This document shows, one piece after another, positions 8,296 through 12,375 of a stretch of 12,375 nt of DNA. Positions within the stretch are counted from its first letter, which is position 1, and each line of letters starts with the position of its first letter. Source of the stretch: Actinomycetota bacterium (GTDB lineage: Bacteria > Actinomycetota > Humimicrobiia > Humimicrobiales > Humimicrobiaceae). Below the pieces are notes generated by a model. That model was not told where the DNA came from. It did not search any database and saw only the letters and a program-made list of their open reading frames with translations. The DNA lies in the NCBI GenBank assembly GCA_016932375.1, contig JAFGDA010000209.1, positions 1-12,375 of the forward strand, read 5' to 3'. The translations under genes were made by a program, and so were the position numbers.

Positions 8296-8463
8296 TTGGG
8301 GTTACGATTAAATGGGGTATCCGTTTTATTATGTATGCATTATATTTGAATACTGTATTAAACCCGGCAGGCTAAAATATTGGTTCAGTAATCAGGTAAC
8401 CGTAAAAATTATTAACCGGGGCATAAGGGATTTATTACGCCATAAATACTACTTTATAAGCTT

Positions 8464-8537
8464 GTAGATGGATGCGTCTCGCTGAAGGCGGGCAGGCAAA
8501 GCATGAAGTATGTAAATAATATGGGCGTAAGCCCATA
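8464..8537 (+). mobile_element. Possible relic of an IS200/IS605 (TnpB) right end
   Basis: Read from 8464, the segment gives a short frame with the tail VSLKAGRQSMK, ending at a TAG inside the hairpin at 8520-8537. Tails of this flavour (a Ser-Leu-Lys stretch after the last conserved TnpB domain), followed closely by a strong G+C hairpin, are typical of the tnpB 3' end of IS200/IS605-type elements, where the same bases also form the omega-RNA scaffold. No zinc-finger or RuvC motif of TnpB precedes it, since the frame is closed by a TAA at 8443-8445, so at most a fragment remains. The assignment rests on remembered resemblance, not on a search. Confidence 0.25.
8520..8537 (+). repeat. Perfect 7-bp hairpin with GTAA loop
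   Basis: TATGGGC (8520-8526) and GCCCATA (8531-8537) pair perfectly around GTAA, a GNRA-type tetraloop that strongly stabilises RNA hairpins. A run of T does not follow, so it is a poor intrinsic terminator. A second small inverted repeat, GAAAT/ATTTC, follows at 8538-8549. The stem lies 54 bases upstream of alaS and would be in its 5' leader if transcription starts farther upstream. Confidence 0.75.
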
Positions 8538-8582
8538 GAAATTTATTTCAGGGTATTTATATGCCTCTGGAAAAGGGATATT

Positions 8583-8586
8583 GGAG
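8583..8586 (+). promoter_or_regulatory. Ribosome binding site for alaS
   Basis: GGAG lies 5 bases before ATG 8592, a good match and spacing, and fixes the alaS start. This is one of the clearest Shine-Dalgarno sites in the window, fitting a gene that begins a new transcription unit. Confidence 0.75.
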
Positions 8587-8591
8587 ATTTT

Positions 8592-11294
8592 ATGGATTTA
8601 AGAAAAGAATTTCTGGCATATTTTGAAAAAAAGGACCACCTGGTGTTACCATCTTCAGGGCTTATACCAAAAAATGATCCGAGTGTCCTGCTCACAACTG
8701 CAGGAATGCAGCAGTTTAAGCCATATTATCTTGGGACTGAAAAGCCGCCTTCATCAAGGATTTGCACTGTACAGAAATGTTTCAGGACCAGTGATATAGA
8801 AAGTGTTGGTTATACTGAAAGGCACCTTACCTTTTTTGAGATGCTTGGAAATTTTTCGTTCGGTGATTACTTTAAAAAAGAAGCCATAGAGTTTGCACTA
8901 AAATTTATAACGGGAGTATTAAAAATACCCTTAGGAAGGCTTTCTGCAGGTGTTTTTGAAGGTGATGCAGGGATTCCTGCTGATGAAGAATCCATAAAGT
9001 TATGGATTAAAAATGGAATAAATCCGGAAAAAATATACAGATATGGTAAAAAAGAAAATTTCTGGGGTCCGGCCGGAGATACGGGACCATGTGGCCCATG
9101 CACAGAGATATATTATGATTTTGGAGTAAGCCATGGATGCGGGAGGGAAGACTGCAGCCCTTCCTGTGAATGTGGAAGGTTTATGGAGATATGGAACCTG
9201 GTTTTTACCCAGTATAATTTTGATGGAAAAAAATATTCGGAACTTCCAGATAAGAACATAGATACAGGTATGGGTCTTGAAAGGATAGCTGCCGTGCTTG
9301 AAGGAAGTCCATCGGTTTTTAAAACCCCTCTTTTTAAGGATATAGTACAAAAAATTGAGGAAATATCCGGGAAAGAATTCAATATAAAGAAAACTGATGA
9401 AAATAGCAGGGAAGTCAATCGTGCCATAAGAATATTAGCCGATCATTCACGGGCAATATATTTCCTTATATCGGATGGAGTTACTCCCTCAAATGAAGGA
9501 AGGGGTTATATACTGAGAAGAATAATAAGAAGGGCCATTAGGTTTGGAAAAATACTGGGAATAGATGATTATTTCCTGAACAGGATTGGTATCCAGATAC
9601 TTGAACAGTATGGAAGTTATTATCCCGGTCTTGTTGATAAAAAAGAATTCTCCTTTAAAGTTGTTTCTGATGAAGAAGAAAGATTCACAAAAACCCTTGA
9701 AGAAGGTGTAAGCATACTTCTTGATAAGATACGGCAGGAAAAGAGCAGGGGCAATAATTTTTTTGATCCGCAGGACGCTTTCAGGCTATATGATACATTC
9801 GGGTTCCCTGTCGAACTTACAGTAGAAATATTAAAAGAGAATGGCCTTTCATTAAATATGAAAAAATTTTCAGAATATTTAAACCGGCATGTAGAAAAAT
9901 CAAAAAAGAAAACCGCATTCGATAAAAAAATAACAGAAGACCCTGGATTATATAAAAAAATACAGCACGAAGCTCCAGTTGAATTTGAAGGTTTTTATAA
10001 GGATAACCTTTTTTCTAAGGTTACAGGTTTGTTGAAAACCGGCGATGACGGTAAAAAGGAAATAGCAGGTAAACTTTCTGCCGGGGAAAAAGGGGAAATA
10101 ATTCTTGGGGTTACGCCCTTTTATGCAGAAAAGGGTGGCCAGGCAGGTGATAGCGGTATTATTAAAGGCGGGCATGGTATTTTTGAGGTAAATGATAGCC
10201 AGGCACCCATGGAAGGTATAATAATCCACAGAGGCGTAATAAAGGAAGGAGTAATCAAGGAAGGCGAAGAAGTTGAAGCCGTTGTTGACAGAAGGCGAAG
10301 AATTGATATAAGAAGGAACCATACTGCAACACACCTGCTTCACTGGGCGCTGAGACAGGTATTTGGCGATGAGGTTAAGCAGTCAGGTTCTTTTGTAACA
10401 AATAGTTATTTCCGTTTTGATTATACGATTTTTAGACCACCATCAAAAGGACAGCTCGAAAAAGTCGAGAGGATGGTAAATGAAAAAATAATAAAAAACG
10501 ATACTGTAAAATGTTTTGAAACTACAAGAGAGTACGCAAATGAGCTGGGGGCGGTTGCTCTTTTTGAAGAGAAATATGGCAGTTATGTAAGGGTTGTTGA
10601 AATTGATAATTACAGCCGTGAACTGTGCGGAGGCATACATTCAAAAAGGACCGGGGAACTCGGGCTATTTAAAATTATTTCTGATAGCAGCATAGGCGCA
10701 AACCTGAGGAGGATAGAAGCGGAAACAGGCATCTATGCATATGAATCAATGGTTGAAAGGGAGCATATACTTGAAAAGATATCAGGTTCTCTTGAAACGG
10801 AAGCAACAGGGACGCCTGAAAAAATCATTGACTTAAAAAACAAAATCCAATCCATAAAAGAAGAACTTGACAGCATAAAAATAAAAATGGTTACGGATAT
10901 TATTTTACAGGATGGCGTTCATAAAATTAGCAGTGACTTTAAAATAATAAGTTTTAATATTTCCTGTGATAATAATATCCCGGAGATTGATATTGGTCTA
11001 ATGGGCCAGGTTATTGACAGGATTAAAGATTATTATGGAAATAATAATCTATTCATAATACTTGGCCATATAATAAAAAATAAACCTGTGATTGTTTTGG
11101 GCTGTTCGAAAGATCTTGTTGACAGGGGGATCAGGTGTGGTGAGCTGGCAGGGGAAATAGCCCCAATTGTTGGTGGCGGCGGAGGTGGAAGACCGGATTT
11201 TGCCCAGCTGGGGGGGTCACTTCCTGAAAAACTAAATGAAGCGCTAAAATCCGCTGTAAAAAAGACAGAAAACCTGATGGGTGATAAAAATTGA
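8592..11294 (+). CDS. alaS: Alanyl-tRNA synthetase (AlaRS)
   Basis: The 900-residue protein is slightly longer than E. coli AlaRS (about 875). It charges tRNA-Ala and clears mischarged Ser or Gly. The class II catalytic core includes TTAGMQQFKPYYLG (35-48), ERHLTFFEMLGNFSFGDYF (76-94), FWGPAGDTGPCGPCTEIYYD (157-176) and NIDTGMGLERIAAVLEG (222-238), with the tRNA-recognition helices to about 450. The editing domain has the zinc-binding HTATH (His577, His581) and CGGIH (Cys679, His683). The family normally has CGGTH, so Ile682 is unusual. A coiled-coil linker (about 742-768) leads to the C-Ala domain with the glycine run at 861-866 and RPDFAQLGGS (867-876). A cysteine-rich stretch at 183-194 (HGCGREDCSPSCEC) is also typical of the family. 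It starts the second packed unit and overlaps ruvX by 4 bases. Confidence 0.97.
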   Translation: MDLRKEFLAYFEKKDHLVLPSSGLIPKNDPSVLLTTAGMQQFKPYYLGTEKPPSSRICTVQKCFRTSDIESVGYTERHLTFFEMLGNFSFGDYFKKEAIEFALKFITGVLKIPLGRLSAGVFEGDAGIPADEESIKLWIKNGINPEKIYRYGKKENFWGPAGDTGPCGPCTEIYYDFGVSHGCGREDCSPSCECGRFMEIWNLVFTQYNFDGKKYSELPDKNIDTGMGLERIAAVLEGSPSVFKTPLFKDIVQKIEEISGKEFNIKKTDENSREVNRAIRILADHSRAIYFLISDGVTPSNEGRGYILRRIIRRAIRFGKILGIDDYFLNRIGIQILEQYGSYYPGLVDKKEFSFKVVSDEEERFTKTLEEGVSILLDKIRQEKSRGNNFFDPQDAFRLYDTFGFPVELTVEILKENGLSLNMKKFSEYLNRHVEKSKKKTAFDKKITEDPGLYKKIQHEAPVEFEGFYKDNLFSKVTGLLKTGDDGKKEIAGKLSAGEKGEIILGVTPFYAEKGGQAGDSGIIKGGHGIFEVNDSQAPMEGIIIHRGVIKEGVIKEGEEVEAVVDRRRRIDIRRNHTATHLLHWALRQVFGDEVKQSGSFVTNSYFRFDYTIFRPPSKGQLEKVERMVNEKIIKNDTVKCFETTREYANELGAVALFEEKYGSYVRVVEIDNYSRELCGGIHSKRTGELGLFKIISDSSIGANLRRIEAETGIYAYESMVEREHILEKISGSLETEATGTPEKIIDLKNKIQSIKEELDSIKIKMVTDIILQDGVHKISSDFKIISFNISCDNNIPEIDIGLMGQVIDRIKDYYGNNNLFIILGHIIKNKPVIVLGCSKDLVDRGIRCGELAGEIAPIVGGGGGGRPDFAQLGGSLPEKLNEALKSAVKKTENLMGDKN
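10233..10262 (+). repeat. 15-base tandem duplication inside alaS
   Basis: Two adjacent 15-base units (10233-10247 and 10248-10262) differ at two third-codon positions and encode GVIKE twice (residues 548-557), just before the editing domain. The reading frame is kept, so it is a harmless in-frame duplication in a linker or simply a repetitive protein sequence. Confidence 0.6.
11280..11285 (+). promoter_or_regulatory. Ribosome binding site for the TTG start of ruvX
   Basis: GGTGAT lies within the end of alaS, 5 bases before TTG 11291. It matches the 3' part of the full Shine-Dalgarno consensus (AAGGAGGTGAT) and supports the TTG start that overlaps the alaS stop. Confidence 0.45.
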
Positions 11295-11731
11295 AGATTT
11301 TAGGCATTGATGTAGGTGAAAAGAGGATAGGCCTTGCTATCGCTGAAGAAAATAACACCATAGCTATTCCTTTTGGAGTAATAGAAAATAACAATAAGGC
11401 AAAAGATGAATTAAAAAGAATACTGGATGATAATGAGATATATAAAGCAGTTGTTGGAATACCGAATACCCTTAAAGGCAAGCCAGGAAAGCAGGCAGAA
11501 AAAGTATTTGATTTTGTGGAAAAGAACCTGAGATGCCATAACATAGGGATTGAATTTGAAGATGAAAGGTTCACAAGCAGGATACCCGAAAGGAACATGC
11601 AGTCCGCAGTGACCGGGAGGGGAAAAAGTAGCTTTATTAAAAGGCATAAGAATTTTAAAAAACACCTTGACGAATTGTCTGCATGTATAATACTCGAGGG
11701 CTTTTTAAAAAGGAAAAATATAAAATACTAA
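11291..11731 (+). CDS. ruvX: RuvX/YqgF family RNase H-fold nuclease
   Basis: The 146-residue protein is a RuvC/RNase H-like nuclease of the YqgF family (about 138 residues in E. coli), needed for processing the 5' end of 16S pre-rRNA and proposed to resolve Holliday junctions. The conserved segments are LGIDVGEKRIGLAIAEE (4-20) with the first acidic residue Asp7, VVGIPNTLKGKPGKQA (54-69), DERFTSRIPERN (91-102) and DELSACIILEGFL (127-139) with Asp127. These supply the expected acidic active-site residues. The start is TTG at 11291, overlapping the alaS stop in the arrangement TTGA. The order alaS-ruvX-mltG is conserved in Actinobacteria, and a related cluster with the order changed occurs in Bacillus. 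mltG follows after 39 bases in the same reading frame. Confidence 0.94.
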   Translation: MKILGIDVGEKRIGLAIAEENNTIAIPFGVIENNNKAKDELKRILDDNEIYKAVVGIPNTLKGKPGKQAEKVFDFVEKNLRCHNIGIEFEDERFTSRIPERNMQSAVTGRGKSSFIKRHKNFKKHLDELSACIILEGFLKRKNIKY

Positions 11732-11770
11732 ATTCAGGATGATGGAGGAAACGGGGGACATAAGGAAACA

Positions 11771-12375
11771 ATGAATTTTAAGGTCAATCAGGGATTTAAA
11801 AATATCATTTCGGGGACAGCAATATTTTTATTAATTATATCAGTTTTGTTATGTGCATCTTCATGTAAACTCTTAAGAAATGAAAGCCTCCAGGAAGGAA
11901 AGGAAGAAATACCTGATGGGTTAAATGTGACAGTCGAGGTCATTGAAGGAATGACGCTCACCCAGGTTTCCCAACTTCTTGAGGAGAAGGGAGTGGTAGA
12001 CAACGCCTTTCTTTTCAGGTTATATGTTGAACAGATGGGGAAGGAAGGGAATCTCATACCGGGAACATATGAAGTGGTTACCGGCTCTTCACAGGAGGAA
12101 ATTCTGGATAAACTGACGCAGGGACCACAGGTTGTGACATACAGGCTTGCAATACCTGAAGGATTTACTGTCAGCCAGGTAATGGAAAAGACGGTCCAGG
12201 AAATACCTTTTACAAATCGCCAGGATCTTGAAAATGCTGCTGATATAAAAAATTATAATTATGAATACCTTGGTGAAGCAGGAAGTCTCGAAGGTTTCCT
12301 TTTCCCCAAAACATACGAGCTTTTAATTGATTATACTGCCCGTAATATAATCGAGATGATGCTTGCACAATACCA
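11771..12375 (+). CDS. mltG: Endolytic transglycosylase MltG (YceG family), N-terminal part (partial)
   Basis: The frame starts at ATG 11771, preceded by AAGGA at 11762-11766, and runs open through the window end: 201 codons plus two bases. MltG is a membrane-anchored lytic transglycosylase that cuts nascent peptidoglycan strands and sets their length. The visible part has a hydrophobic N-terminal segment (about 12-31), the LysM-like region (about 50-120), the family segment LAIPEGFTVSQV (126-137) and the signature SLEGFLFPKTYEL (172-184). The family's catalytic Glu (Glu218 in E. coli) is expected downstream of the window. The hydrophobic segment ends in CASSCK; Cys32 could be a lipobox cysteine, though the residue at -3 is Ala rather than Leu. 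No start codon lies in frame between the ruvX stop and ATG 11771. Confidence 0.93.
   Translation, partial: MNFKVNQGFKNIISGTAIFLLIISVLLCASSCKLLRNESLQEGKEEIPDGLNVTVEVIEGMTLTQVSQLLEEKGVVDNAFLFRLYVEQMGKEGNLIPGTYEVVTGSSQEEILDKLTQGPQVVTYRLAIPEGFTVSQVMEKTVQEIPFTNRQDLENAADIKNYNYEYLGEAGSLEGFLFPKTYELLIDYTARNIIEMMLAQY

Larger units (their letters stand above)
7984..8591 (+). other. 608-base intergenic region, no convincing gene
   Basis: This is the only long gap in the window. No tRNA, rRNA, CRISPR repeat or clear riboswitch consensus was recognised, and no G+C hairpin followed by a T-run closes the aspS unit. It contains an 11-base palindrome with partial copies, a G+C-rich patch with several possible stems, a small open frame from TTG 8169 to 8375 with no recognisable motif and no ribosome binding site, and an IS200/IS605-like tail with a perfect hairpin. 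Several A+T-rich blocks could act as promoters for alaS, but none has both hexamers at good spacing. The best, TTGGTT at 8380-8385 and TAAAAA at 8403-8408 with 17 bases between, is weak. The mixture of low- and high-G+C patches is more like insertion debris or structured RNA than decayed coding sequence of the local type. Confidence 0.8.

Noticed and set aside
8145..8340. An open minus-strand frame opposite the candidate RNA, including AAAKVGASNVILLAQK.
   Set aside because: The residues look protein-like, but there is no clear start, ribosome binding site or recognised family. Its length is ordinary for chance, and every other gene is on the + strand.
8169..8375. A 68-codon open frame from TTG in the gap.
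   Set aside because: It has no recognisable domain or ribosome binding site and overlaps the candidate RNA stems. Its base composition differs from the neighbouring genes. A coding role is not supported.
8380..8400. GGTTCAGTAATC suggested a tRNA T-arm.
   Set aside because: The stem pairs only through wobble pairs and no acceptor, D or anticodon arms surround it.
8520..8549. The GTAA-loop hairpin as a rho-independent terminator.
   Set aside because: The bases after the stem are GAAATTTATTTC rather than a T-run, and it lies just upstream of alaS with no gene ending close before it.

Overview
The window is a compact housekeeping segment of an A+T-rich bacterial chromosome, with every recognisable gene on the + strand. 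In order it holds the 3' end of secF, recJ, a bifunctional rel (RelA/SpoT-type), a glyoxalase II-like metallo-beta-lactamase-fold hydrolase, hisS, aspS, a 608-base gap without a convincing gene, alaS, ruvX (yqgF) and the 5' part of mltG. This order (secF, rel, MBL hydrolase, hisS, aspS, then alaS, ruvX, mltG) is known from Actinobacteria, where the same genes are spread over a longer stretch. Parts of it (secDF-recJ-apt-rel, hisS-aspS) also occur in Firmicutes. The low G+C, heavy use of AGG for Arg and ATA for Ile, and frequent TTG starts suggest a deep-branching, low-GC relative of the Actinobacteria or a Clostridia-like lineage, probably uncultivated. That placement is inference; no 16S or other phylogenetic marker was analysed.

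Layout: secF to aspS (1-7983) reads as one tightly packed unit. Its gaps are 4, 61, 9, 15 and 1 bases. The longest holds a possible weak promoter ahead of rel. A second packed unit, alaS-ruvX-mltG, starts at 8592, with alaS and ruvX overlapping by 4 bases. Between the units, 7984-8591 is the only stretch that does not look like ordinary coding DNA. It contains an 11-base palindrome with further copies of its core, a G+C-rich patch whose stems could fold into a branched RNA (8190-8295), and a segment ending in a perfect GTAA-loop hairpin (8464-8537). The last segment resembles the decayed right end of an IS200/IS605-type (TnpB) element.

Functionally the genes cluster around aminoacyl-tRNA supply and its monitoring: three class II tRNA synthetases (His, Asp, Ala) and Rel, which makes and degrades (p)ppGpp when uncharged tRNA accumulates. 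RecJ and RuvX serve DNA repair or recombination and rRNA processing, SecF serves protein export, and MltG serves peptidoglycan synthesis. I found no clear new multi-gene system. The part most worth following up is the non-coding interval before alaS, with smaller points on the predicted tRNA specificity of AspRS, an altered editing-site motif in AlaRS, and a possible lipoprotein form of MltG.
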